From NCBI GenBank assembly GCA_037962975.1, contig CM075669.1:194502501-194566500 (forward strand): 64,000 nucleotides of DNA, given 5' to 3'. This document shows, piece by piece, positions 44,051 to 54,915 of the stretch; within the stretch, counting starts at the first letter, position 1; every line of letters begins with the position of its first letter. The notes beneath the pieces are model-generated. The model was not told where the DNA came from. It saw nothing but the letters and a program-made list of their open reading frames with translations, and ran no database searches. Made by a program: the position numbers and the translations under genes. The DNA is from Clitoria ternatea. Taxonomy: Eukaryota > Streptophyta > Magnoliopsida > Fabales > Fabaceae.

Positions 44051-44169
44051 ATTGGCTCATTTCTTATGGGATGGTTCGGTTCGGTATTGTATTCAAAGGA
44101 GACATATCTCATGTGTCAAAGCATCTAGCCATAGCTATAACAACTGGTTACTTAGGGAGCCTTACAACC
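44051..44169 (+). pseudogene. Captured exon fragment resembling fluoride exporter (CrcB/FEX)
   Basis: After a TTGTTCCAG acceptor the frame reads IGSFLMGWFG, and after a 5-base tandem duplication (GGTTCGGTTCGG, 44085-44096) the next frame reads VFKGDISHVSKHLAIA and TTGYLGSLTT. The combination of N/IGSFLMG and a TTGxLGSLTT loop is characteristic of CrcB/Fluc-type fluoride channels; plant FEX is a fused two-domain form in the plasma membrane. Only one exon-sized piece (about 40 residues) remains, and the 5-base duplication shifts its frame, so it makes no functional protein. After LGSLTT the similarity to my memory of the family stops. Identification is from motif memory and needs a search. Confidence 0.7.
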
Positions 44170-44514
44170 TTAGTCATTTTCTCTATCAAACCGCAGCAAG
44201 TGCATTGGTTGTGTCATTGTGAAGTTGGCTGATCACTACTTTTCCTGATGTCTTTCCCCCTATAAACATGTTTATTTTTTCATTTGAAATTTTCTATATT
44301 TTAAGCCATGCCATATTGTCCCTAAAAACTTAAAATACCATTTGCCACAGTTAGTTGCCTTCTAAATATCATGATAGCATTGGCTAGAAATAAAGCAATC
44401 ATTATTGTCTTACGTGTGAAAATATCTAACTTGTTTGGCTTGAGACATAGGCAGTGAATTCTGAATTATTGATTTTGCTATTAGATAATAGATGCTTGCT
44501 TGGCTTGTTTTGAG

Positions 44515-44565
44515 CAACGTACAATGTTCACACAACAGGTTCTGGCAAAGGCATTGAACCAGATG
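44515..44565 (+). pseudogene. Captured exon fragment resembling symplekin (exon 1 of 2)
   Basis: Reads MFTQQVLAKALNQM and ends at a GTAAGAAG donor. The upstream exon edge may be the AG at 44513-44514. Together with the next exon it matches the C-terminal domain of symplekin, the scaffold of the nuclear mRNA 3'-end processing complex. The frame continues without break across the intron at 44566-44643. The retained intron shows that genomic DNA, not cDNA, was captured. Confidence 0.72.
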
Positions 44566-44643
44566 GTAAGAAGAATTAGTTTATTAGGCAATAAATGCTG
44601 GATTTACTTTGAATGTTCATGGCGGCATTATTTAAACTTTTAG

Positions 44644-44715
44644 GTTGATCAGACTCCACTTCCTCTGCTTTTCATGAGAACACTTATCCAGGCAAGTGAT
44701 GGTTTTCCTGCATTG
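44644..44715 (+). pseudogene. Captured exon fragment resembling symplekin (exon 2 of 2)
   Basis: Exactly 24 codons between a TTTTAG acceptor and a GTAAGT donor: VDQTPLPLLFMRTLIQAS then DGFPAL. TPLPLLFMRT is a strongly conserved stretch of plant symplekin C-terminal domains as I recall them. Both splice sites and the frame are intact, which suggests capture was fairly recent or the piece was under weak constraint. The following exon of symplekin is not recognisable downstream. Confidence 0.75.
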
Positions 44716-46169
44716 GTAAGTTTCTTCTTTAATTTTTGGTGTTCTAGCATTTTGTTGGTGTTAAGATATTATTATGAAGTTGAATTCTTTTCACGATATT
44801 TTGTACTGGTATAAGTAATGGATTTTACTTTAAGATATAGCTGATGATGCAGTATTATCAACTTCTGCCTTTTAGTTTTGAGAAATTGGTTCAACCAATA
44901 TATATATATATATAATATTTAATCCTTTATTTTCAGGTATATTCATTTCTTGTACAAAAATATTTTTTAAAAAAACAAAAATACAATACAATTTTAATAA
45001 CAAAAATAAGGCATCTTAGATTATTTCCAATCTGTATTCCCACGTTATTAATAAACAATGTGTATTATTATATTGAGGGGTGCATTTCTTAACGAGTCAT
45101 CTAGAAATGAAATTAAATATAATTATTAATTATATAATCAATTCATAACGTTATATAACTGATTATATAAATGAATTTAAAATATAATGTTATATTTTAT
45201 AAATATATTTTATCTATAATTTCATTTATATAACGTGTATGATATAATCAATTAAATATAATTTTTTTAGACAGGTTCTCGAATTTAAATTTTATAGATA
45301 AAAAATTTATGATTCTTCTTAATTTCCACCTTTCTAGGCAAGGCTATATAAATCTACTGTTATACATCTATGCATAAACACTTTCATTATGCCACTTTTA
45401 CTTCTCTCCAAATACTAAATCACCATATTGAAACTCCAGAAGCCTTTTTTTACATCTTGACATTTGTTTTTGCAAAGAATTATTTTTAGAAATATGTAGT
45501 TTGAGTAACGACTTACTAAGATGTTACATGAATAATCAGGTATAATCTATAGGTTGTTGAGTGTTTATATGACATGTCACTTAATAGGTTTCATTTGTTA
45601 TACTTTTTATATTTTTTATGCATAACAATAACTTATATTTTATTTATTTTTATTTTATGATAAAGGATCACTTACACACTCAGACCCTCTTCCTCAGCTA
45701 GTCATTCTTCCACATCGATCCCTCAATGAATTCTCGAAGCCATTTCGTTCTTAGCAAGAAATCAGTAAAGAGACTTTTAGTCATTTTATGTTACATATTG
45801 ATTTGAATATATATGAGTTTATTGATTATAGATGTATAAATTTCTGTACATTAATTACATGTAATTAGGTTAAGACCTATTGACTTTGTCATTAATATAA
45901 TTGTTATTGATCTTGTAATTATATTTTTAGAAATTTAACTTATCCTATTTATATGTTGATAATAAAATTAATTTGGATGTTAATTTTTTAAAAAATATAA
46001 ATATTTAAGACATTAATATATAAAATATAATATATAATTGTCGCATTAAAATATTAACAGATATAAAAAAATGTTACAATTAAGGCAAAATTTGACTTTT
46101 AAAAATTAATGGATATACAAATAATTTGCTATAATTAACAAATCTGATTTTCTTATAAAAAAATTGAAA
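44716..46169. other. CACTA element interior, no recognisable gene
   Basis: Very AT-rich. It has a (TA)n run near 44900-44916 and no ORF of note. Part may be intron of the captured symplekin-like piece; the rest is of unknown origin. Confidence 0.6.
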
Positions 46170-46372
46170 CTTTTAACGGTGGTTTAAGTGGCATTTAAAT
46201 GACTTTTAATTTTTGCGGCGGTTGTAACCGTTGAAAACATCATTACGGCGGTTATCCTTGCGGTTAAACTATTAGCGGCGGTTATTCCAGTAGTTAAGGA
46301 AAACCGCCGCAGATGTCATTTAATGGCGGTTTAAACCGCCACTAAATTTTAAAATAATCGCCGCTAAATTCC
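46170..46372 (+). repeat. Subterminal GC-rich motifs of CACTA element (right)
   Basis: GCGGCGGTT or AACCGCCGC-type words about eight times (for example TTGCGGCGGTTGTAACCG, GGCGGTTTAAACCGCC, ATCGCCGCTAAA) within 200 bases. Partner of the left subterminal motifs. Confidence 0.85.
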
Positions 46373-46389
46373 TTTTTGTTGTAGTGGAT

Positions 46390-47050
46390 AAGGGTGGCGG
46401 ATTGTGCACATGATTGTTGGTATATAAGATTGATTAGTGGAAGTTGGGTCTCATTGCATATTGGTAATGAATTATGATTTACAGTAATTGAATCTAACAC
46501 ATGCATAGCATGCCATTATTATATGACTAACCCTCTGATTGTTGTTGATATTGTGTAAGTGAAGCTTTACATGTCTATTCTAAGGTATACTGCATGTGAT
46601 CCTTACTGTAGTTTAAAATATTAAGCCACCCTTGTATGTATATGTTATGGGTTAAGAGCTTTGTACTTACCCTTTTATTGTTGTGTGTTATTTTTCCTTT
46701 TCTGTGATCATCAGTAGAAGGACAAGGCGAGCGTGAGCGGGACTTGGAATACCTACAATAGAGGACGCCAGTTTGGAAGCGTTATCTGTGTATATTTTCT
46801 GTTTGCGTCGAGATCGTTATCAACTCAACATTTCTGTTATGTTCTTATTTTGCAGTAGTTGTTAGGAGCCGGTGAGCTCCGTACTCTTTTAAATACTCTC
46901 ATGTTAAAAGAATCGATCTATGTAATATATTTATTTTAAATTGTGTACTAATGATCACCAATCAAAAAAATACTTCTATTTTTAGTGACTCCTTAATTAA
47001 ATAGGACGTTCCAGTGTGGGAATTGGTCCTAGTTAATGGACGGTGTCACA
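46390..47050 (+). repeat. LTR E, segment 4 (3' end)
   Basis: The last part of LTR E, ending GGTGTCACA at 47050. It contains GAAGGACAAGGCGAGCG and GTTGTTAGGAGCC, typical of the U5-like end of long chromovirus LTRs by my recollection. No gene. Confidence 0.8.
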
Positions 47051-47055
47051 GTAAT

Positions 47056-48841
47056 CAAGGAACATTATTCGTAAAAACATTCGGAAACCCATACACAAGG
47101 GTTAGGTCATAAATACCAAGAGAACTCTTGCCTTTTGAGGTAGCAAGCAACACTAACAACTAAGAGATATAACATACATAGAAGTCATAAACACGACTTG
47201 TGAAAGAATGATTTTTTTTATAATAGTCTACCACCACATGGTTGGTTGATAACTAATCCATGTTTAGAATAATGTCAAGACCTTTCACTAGTAAGCAGAT
47301 CAAATCAGCCTCAAACCTTCCTCATCAAGGATAAAACACACATCCTAACATAATAGCTTTGGGCCTAACCGGATACCAATAGTAATATCTTACGACTCTG
47401 TTATATATTAATATTTGTGATACACTAAAGGACATTTATCTTCCCGATCTCACACGGCCTCGACTACCAATGTAACTACCTAAGGTGATCAATCTGAGTA
47501 GTTCAATGCACGACAGCTAAGGCTATGTGAGAACCAGGTGAACAACTTCCTTACGTACACAAAGGCCCTTAATATACTTAATTAATCATAGTGTAATTCA
47601 TCTACATTAGTTCATATGTAAACTCTACACCGAAATGGTATTAGAAAGAATCCAGGGTGGCTAGCCATTGTTATTCTGTTCTAATGCCCATTCCAGGCAA
47701 AGTTCGGAAACAACTACTCATTGTATTTAGGATTCTTACTCTCTTATTCAATCATCACACAATTGTCAAGACATTGAATGACCTTTCCCTAGCATTCTCT
47801 ACTAACTATTATTTCGTTGTTAACCTTAATGCGCCCTCACCACCCGATTACCCCGCTCGGCAACTATTCAGAGATTTAAATTTCCTATGGTCCCCCTCAC
47901 ACATGTAACTTACTGCCAACCGTTTGATGAATCTTTACGAGCGCATCATTACACATGCTAACTCAACCCCACTTAAGACATTCTATCATTTATAACCTAT
48001 TCAGTCATTAGGTGTTCACAACGTCACTTTCAAATTACTCATTTATCATCTACGTTCAAGACTCCGAGACACTTTTATTTATCTAAACTTTTCATATATT
48101 AAGGATATGGGAGGATCACCCTTCCTTAATATTTTTCTTATCGACCCATAGCTAGAGTTTATTTGGAATACTGATGGCTTTCGTTATTTCTCTTAATGAA
48201 TTAAATGTTAATCGACACCAGAATAATTATAATCTTCAACATTAATCATGGTATCGAGTGGTATTTTCTTACCTATCATACTCCCAATATATTAACCAAC
48301 TTATCAATTATATTCTCAATCACAATACCTTTAGTGTTTTACAGCTATAAGATAATTTTGCTGCCTACGGCTAGCCATAAGTTATATTTATGTATTTAAA
48401 TAGGTGCAAAAGATTAGGACAACCACAACACTTATCAATCAACATTTACCAAATACGTTAACTAGAGTCGATCACGGAGTGGAATGCATTGCCATAGGGA
48501 CCTGAAAATGTTAGTTTTCAAATCAAACATTCACCAATAAACTTCACATCACAATATACCATTTAGACGATTCAATCAAAGACTTATTCAAAAGTCCATG
48601 TAATCAAGCAATTTAATATAATATTAATTTAATACTTATTCAGACTTAAACAAACAGGGTGAAATAATGCTAAATATTCCTCAGCATATTTCACATCACA
48701 ACATACAATTTAAATAATTTAATCTAGCACTTAATTAAATAATCCCTGCCCGGCAAACAGAATAAAATAATATTAGATTTTTAGTTATCGCTTACAATTA
48801 TGTGGCCTGTATAAAAATATCGACCCAGTGGAAAGCAAAAT
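47056..48841 (-). mobile_element. Element D copy 1, gag/protease region (degenerate)
   Basis: Matches 54916-56678 along its length with a few percent difference. Read on the minus strand it runs from the primer site (48842) towards the RT at 21881. I cannot recognise gag or protease motifs with confidence because stops are frequent. The segment just next to LTR E (minus: GFRMFLRIMFLDY) resembles the VFPDDL-type linker before chromovirus RT. The 5-base duplication of E is 47051-47055. Confidence 0.75.
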
Positions 48842-48853
48842 GCTCTGATACCA
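48842..48853 (-). other. Element D copy 1 primer binding site (initiator tRNA-Met)
   Basis: Minus strand TGGTATCAGAGC, the standard initiator-Met primer site of chromoviruses, four bases inside the LTR edge at 48857. It fixes D as minus-strand and different from the Athila and Ogre elements in this window. The second D copy has the same site at 56679-56690. Confidence 0.92.
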
Positions 48854-51846
48854 CTCTTTCATATCCTACTCTAAATTCAATAATGCCTTAACTATCTTAA
48901 TAAATTCAATTTCTACGATAACCTTGATCGAGGAGTTTAGGAAATAATTTTTCGCTTTCAAAATATTTTTAATAATTATAATTTCAGAGTTTGTTAAACT
49001 AATTAAATAACATCCAAACAGCTCCGTGCTTACTTAGCCACTTCAATGAATTTTTTTTTGGAGGTGTGTAATTTATAGGAGTGGTCACTCCTGGTTATCT
49101 ATTATCCTTCCTCCTCATCCATATTAATTTTTATATTTATTTTAATACCCTTAATTAAAATTTTAATTTTATTTATTGTTTATTTTCAAAGTACTTAACA
49201 AATAACATATTCATTTGACATTATAACCATAACTCAACGTTAGTAGCATAAGATATATTGGATCCAACAAAAGATAAAAGACATTACTTTTCAAATAATT
49301 ACAACTAACACTAGATTTTTTTATTATTATATTTTTTTAAGAAGCAAAGAAAGGATCTCGGTAGACTTAAAGGCGTACTTCACTATTATAGTTACAAAAG
49401 AAATGTATAACAACTGCACTGTATAACACATGAGCCAAGATGTACCAAAATCTAATCTTACACACGCCAATGCAAGAAGGATGGATACATAGTCTAAATC
49501 ATCAAATTTGGCATATATGTTGGTATTCAATTCCAAATGCACACAACATATCAAAACCATACCTGAGACCATCTTACACCAGGCACCTTCTTAATTTCTA
49601 AAATTTCACAAGTGTCTGCATAACAAATTACACCAACCACTTATTGCTATAAACCAAGACCTGCATCTGACCAAATAAACCACAATATACCCTGGAAAGA
49701 TATGTACAAGAATCTGAGTCATCCACTAAAAATGCAGAGTGACACAAAAAAAAAAATAGTAAAATTGCATGTGATCCACCGTAGGATTCATATCAATTAA
49801 TATATAGGATACTACCACCAAAAACACCAGCACCAACCTCCACCAATGAACCAATTCCTGATGCTAATGTGCCCCAAATTAGGAGCCTTCAATAACAAAT
49901 TTAAAGCAACTAACACATCACCTAATCCAACACATTATTCATCCCGCTAAAGACACAAAATTATGTATATGCATCAGCAACATTCTATACGTATGGTGAC
50001 TAGCAGATCCAGATTGAACCAAAATGCAGTCCAGAAAATAAAGCTCCCATTAAACAAAGCTTAAATAATTTATAGTTAAAATTTTAAGGATAGTCAGCAT
50101 CTTGTTTTGTAAATCTGTTTCAACCTTCATTAAATGATACCTTGTCGGAGATTCTATCAATTGTGCCCAAGTATAAGGAAACAAATTCCAATCTTCTACC
50201 TTTTCAAAATGACCCTTACGATTGGCAAGGACATTTTTCTCAATATGCCAGACACAAAAAGGTTAGTTGTACATGGGAATACAACTTTTATTTCATTGAT
50301 AAGGGACAACGCATTAACGCCTTAATGGTCAGCTTATGCATGAGACGAATCAACACTACAGAGAGGCACCCAATCAGGACCAGCGTCCAGATGCCCCTGT
50401 GGCATAATGACACGCACGCTCGAGAAGATCAAAGTAAATGGCCTGGGAATTAGGACGCCCAGGTGAGCGTTAATACGCCCAATGCAGAGGCCCAACATAG
50501 AATATGTATAAAAATTCCCTGCACAATATGATTTAATTTCTAAGGTGCCTAATTTAGCCCTTTCCGATTCAAATTGTACTAAATTCTAGATATCGTATGT
50601 TTTCAACATTTTGGACTTGATGGTGAAGCCAAATTTCAATCATTTGAGCACATTATGCTATATGATGCATTATATCTACTTTGGACACAACTCAAGGCAC
50701 TAAAATGATCCATTGCTAATCAATCTCCACTTTAACCCTGCACTCAAAGTTATTATACTTATTCTAACATATTGATACAATTTAAGGAGTCCATTTCCCT
50801 CAAATGCTCAATATGACGCATCAAGTTCCTCAAGATGCCTACTAGTTAACTAACAAGGGTCCATGTGTTTCCCCTTACATATGGGCACAACATACTGAAC
50901 CAACTACCCTATACCTGCTCACAGACTCAAACCCAAATTATATTTCGTTCTATCAACATCGTAGCGTACAATTCTTATCTACGTTGTAGTTCATCGAACA
51001 CATTGTATTTCTCATAATTTAAGCAAATACATCACATTTCATATAATCTCAATAATTGTTATATTCACGTCTCATTCTACATCCTACATTTCCATGACAT
51101 TCACATTTCAACTACATATATGGATCTATATTCATATATCAAATTTATTACACAACAAGATACCTTAAAGTCTAGGACACAGCTAATCATTGCATGCTTC
51201 TAACTCTATAGTTTCAGAAAATAGGCATATACATGGTTTAAAAACTAAATTCATCAAAATCATGGTTCATGGCATCGATTCAATTGCAGTTCAACAAACT
51301 ACATTTCAAGTCTCTGTCCCCAAGATACCAATGGAGGTAAAACAACATTTAGTCATTAAATCATTTAGGCTATACTATTCATAACTATATATTTATATAT
51401 ATGCATTCCCTATGGCCAAGCAATGCAATTCCGCCACCAGATCTTCAAATAAACTTGACTTCCTACACGTTTGCTGAAATATACACAACATGCAAGGGGT
51501 GAGTGCTAATCAAATAATAAGTAGCCATTCGATAACAAGGTAATTACTTAGCTTCTCTATCCTGAGATAAACATTAAGGTACCATTTCACTAGACACAAT
51601 AAACGTGATATCTATATGGAATTGAAATCAACCATCCTCAATAACATAAACATAAAGGCTTTTAGGATCAATCATACCCCTCCATAGTTCCATCCAAGCA
51701 TCCATCAACTATACATAACCATCAATACTCACCAATGCAATATATGCATGTCATGGTCTTTGAAATCTATTCTTTCATTTGTGCACAAAGACAATGAAAT
51801 GCGGATCCGACATAATAACACAAGCAAGTGCCACAACAACCCACTC

Positions 51847-52040
51847 AGTGAATCTCAGCACTATAATTGAGGGGCGTCAGGGTAACCACAAGTGAATCTC
51901 AGCACTATAAACGATGGTACCCGAGGACTACCAGTGAATCTCAGCAATATAATCGGTAGCCTCAAAAGCAACAAGCTATAGGCTGCACAGTGAATCTTAG
52001 TACTATATCGTAACAGTCTCTTCAGCAAATCTTAGTGTTG
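51847..52040 (+). repeat. GTGAATCTCAGCACTATA repeats in LTR D
   Basis: Four clear copies of CAGTGAATCTCAGCACTATA and a fifth partial one at about 42-58 base spacing (51848, 51891, 51932, 51990, 52023). The intervals are not similar to each other. It is another LTR-specific repeated phrase. Confidence 0.85.
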
Positions 52041-53520
52041 GAAATGCATATGATGTCATGAAATGTAATCAATACACGAGATGCGAATCATAGCGTATAA
52101 GTATTACTAATATGGACATCATAGCCCACTCCTCTAAACCATTTCATAATATCAACTCATCAATCATCATCCATCACAATTGCCACAAGGTCGAATCAAT
52201 ATTACATCACTTTAATTTGCAACATCACAATAGTTCATACCGCATCACCTATAACTTGCCACTAGGGCCATCCATCATCAGACAATCATTTAACATTCTA
52301 CCTTTGTAACACGAGTGCGGAACTAAACAATGAACCGATGATTATACTAAGATCCTTCCAACAGCACATAACACCATAAGTATGTCTGACAAACATCACA
52401 TATTAGAATACACATACGCATATCATCAAGCATGATTCAACATTAACCAGAAGCTGATATTAACACCATTTTAGTCATAGAACAATTTAATCAAAACAAT
52501 GCATAAAGATAATAAGGTTCGGGGCCATGACAAATTTTTCATCATTAAAATATAGATTGGAATAATACTGTCTTCATAAACAAGTAAATATTTGATCCAA
52601 CCAATACCCCAGAATCAAATTCCTACTTATCATTTGACTAGTAATCCCCTCGTACGTTAAACGTACCTTAAGATGAATCCGACTTTACCATTTGAGCTTC
52701 CGACCACCGAAACGCCTTCCGATTACAACCTCTCACTATTTCAAAAATTTTGAAGTTGGTGAATATGCGTTGGTACAGGGATGAAAAGTTCTTCGGATGG
52801 CGATAATCTTAAAAGAAAAATTTCCTAAAATACCAAACAATTATTTTATCCATTATAGAATTAGACTTAACATTTTTTTTAAAGCTTAAATAAGAAATCT
52901 GCCATGGTTTTGAGAGGTAACTACCTACCGGAACATTGTTCCTCTCACCGATAGCTCTCCGATACGTTCCCAATACTCCGATTGTTAGCCAATAATTTCC
53001 AGAATGACTTCTTAATTGCTTACGGCGTCTAAGGATGATCTAATGATCTCAAACTTTACCGTTTCTTCCTGAGACAACCTTTTAGATGTTGTTCCACACA
53101 ATCCAAGTAAGACTTTAGCAACTAATTAGAATGGGTTATTGTTTCATGCATGGTCGAATAGCAAAGGGGTAGAAGCAATTTGATCTTCCTACCTTTCATG
53201 TCTTGAAATAAAGATTAGTGGTGGCTTCAGGCTTTGTTTCTCTTTTCCCATGGGAGTTCATAGTCTAAGATAAGAAGAGGAACCCATATTAATCACATGC
53301 ACACGGTGGAAATTTGAGATGGAGAAGGAAGAAGGGGAATTTGAATTAAAGACATGCACCTACCATATAACGAAATCTGGACTTGATAGATGGAAGTGGT
53401 AGATATAATGGCACAGTGGAGTTAACGATTAAAGGAAGGAGAAGAAGATGTAAGTCTGCTGATGGCTAATGATATATACATATAAGAGAAGGGAAGAGAG
53501 GATGGAAAAATAAGTTAAGA

Positions 53521-53868
53521 GTCGATTAGAACAATTCAGTAGGGATTAGAATTAAAATTTTAGAATTTAGGTAATAGTCATGTAGTTTAGTAACCGAACT
53601 AAAGTAAACTCATAGTCATAAAATCAATTTTCTCCTTATTAACAGGAATTAGATTTTTATCATCCTTTCTAAAATTTAGGGTGTTAATATATATATGAAA
53701 GTCACGTAAGAGGGAATTTAAGAATTGGATTAAATTTAACATTTAGATAACAGTTCCCTAAGTTCATAACCAAATAACTTAAATTGTAGTTATAAAATAT
53801 TAATTTATCCTTAATTAGTAAGAATTAATTTTTATCCCCAATTTTTTTCTAAATTTAGGATGTTACAC
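53521..53868 (-). repeat. Tandem duplication of the LTR D terminal 170 bases
   Basis: 53521-53686 and 53700-53868 are diverged copies: both contain a GAATTxxATTTTTATC segment followed by CTAAAATTTAGGGTGTTA or CTAAATTTAGGATGTTACA. The terminal sequence of the LTR is thus duplicated, leaving a decayed LTR end 170 bases inside the real one. Confidence 0.7.
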
Positions 53869-54399
53869 TTCACCCCAGCTTTTAAAAATTTTGTCCTCAA
53901 AATTTAAATAAAGGTATACTTTAATTAATCTATTTTACAGATTGCTCCTGCATAACATCCCTTCATCGACACATGTGGTAGTAGAATACATAGTATTTAC
54001 AGACTCTGCATATCTAGGTTTCAGTCCATTAAAGGAACCATTCCTTCTTCTCTTAATACCCTTCAATATTTCCAACTGCAATCGGGTTGGCTTTAAAAAC
54101 AACCTAGGACTTCTTCAAGCTGACAAGTATCTCCTACAATATCTTTTCCTTTGCTACATGAATGAAAGAATGAACTAATTTCTCGACCTCCTCCATCTTC
54201 TTAAATATTCTACCATCACCAATATCTTTGCCCAAAAAGATTGGTCAAATCTACACCGGTTTTCTTTTCATTTTTCAATTGTCCTTATCTGGCGTCGATA
54301 TCATGTTGACAACTTTGCATATAGTTGTTTTTCTCGCAACATTCGCAATACCGTTTGGTACCCTGATAAAACTTGGGATAGATCCATATATCACAAACG

Positions 54400-54910
54400 A
54401 ACACCACAATGAATCTTCTTCAAGTAAGGGTGAACAATGCGATTCATGTAATCCACCCAAATCACTGGAGCATTAGCGGCGCCGAGCGACATAACAACAT
54501 ATTTATAGTGCCCATATTGAGTCCTGAACAACGTCTCTGAAATATCATCAGACTTTACACGAATCTATTGGCACTCAAATTGGGGATCAATCTTGAAGAA
54601 CACACAAGCACCTTTTAACTTATCCAGAAAAATCATCAATGCGTAGCAGAGGATATTTATTTTTGTTAGTCAGTTTGCTCAACTGTCTGTAATTATCACA
54701 TAGTCATATAGAATCGTCCTTCTCATTTAACAAAAACATCATAACACCCCAATGTGAAATGCTCGAATGAATTAAATTGTTTTTCAGACAACTCATCAAC
54801 TAGCTGCTTTGATTCAGCCAATTCTGATGGTAACATACGCTATGGTGCCTTAGAAAAGAGCTCAACACCAAAAACAAGATTTATAGTAAACTCAATCTCT
54901 CATTGAAGAG
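54400..54910 (-). pseudogene. Element D copy 2 reverse transcriptase fragment
   Basis: Same domain and damage as copy 1: IEFTINLVFGVELFSKAP, KLKGACVFFKIDPQFE, CQQIRVKSDDISETLFRTQY and GHYKYVVMSLGAANAPVIW. The shared lesions (the Phe-Gly of MPFG altered, catalytic block absent) show D was already broken before it was duplicated. ORF fragments 53942-54476 on the plus strand are shadows. Confidence 0.83.
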
Positions 54911-54915
54911 GTAAT
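54911..54915 (+). other. Empty insertion site of LTR E in D copy 2
   Basis: GAAGAGGTAATCAAGGAACATT is continuous here (in parts: GAAGAGGTAAT and CAAGGAACATT). In copy 1 the same bases are separated by LTR E with gtaat duplicated. The site dates E after the D duplication. Confidence 0.92.

Larger units (their letters stand above)
42274..46386 (+). mobile_element. Element I: CACTA (En/Spm) transposon carrying gene fragments
   Basis: The ends are CACTACAAGAAAAG (42274) and TTTTTGTTGTAGTG (46386), an imperfect terminal inverted repeat. The flanks carry the 3-base duplication gat (42271-42273 and 46387-46389), as expected for CACTA elements. GCGGCGGTT / AACCGCCGC words fill both subterminal regions (42330-42375 and 46170-46370). 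The 4.1 kb interior has no transposase and contains fragments that look like two unrelated host genes with their introns, so it is a non-autonomous, Pack-CACTA-type element. Orientation is arbitrary. Confidence 0.9.
21882..47050 (+). mobile_element. Solo LTR E (chromovirus-like), carrying three nested insertions
   Basis: Starts TGTAACAGTCC at 21882 and ends GGTGTCACA at 47050. It is flanked by the 5-base duplication gtaat (21877-21881 and 47051-47055). The empty target, GAGGTAATCAAGG, is preserved in the second D copy at 54911. Four own segments sum to about 4.3 kb: 21882-23764, 36782-38328, 42099-42273 and 46390-47050. No primer site or internal coding sequence of its own is present, so it is a solo LTR. 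The start TGTAACA and the general composition match Tekay-like chromovirus LTRs. Confidence 0.88.
48857..53868 (-). repeat. LTR of element D shared between two D copies
   Basis: Left edge TTCATATCCTAC (TGTCATATCC in the second copy at 56694), right edge ...TTTAGGATGTTACA at 53868, so on the minus strand it starts TGTAACATCC and ends GATATGACA. Left of it is D copy 1 beginning with its primer site; right of it is the 3' end of D copy 2. The 5.0 kb length is inferred from the two edges and could include another unrecognised insertion. ORFs inside (for example 50142-50453) show no domain. It holds a CAGTGAATCTCAGCACTATA array and a 170-base end duplication. Confidence 0.72.

Noticed and set aside
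50134..50453. ORFs of 63 and 103 residues
   Set aside because: Overlapping frames in noncoding LTR D sequence with no family resemblance.
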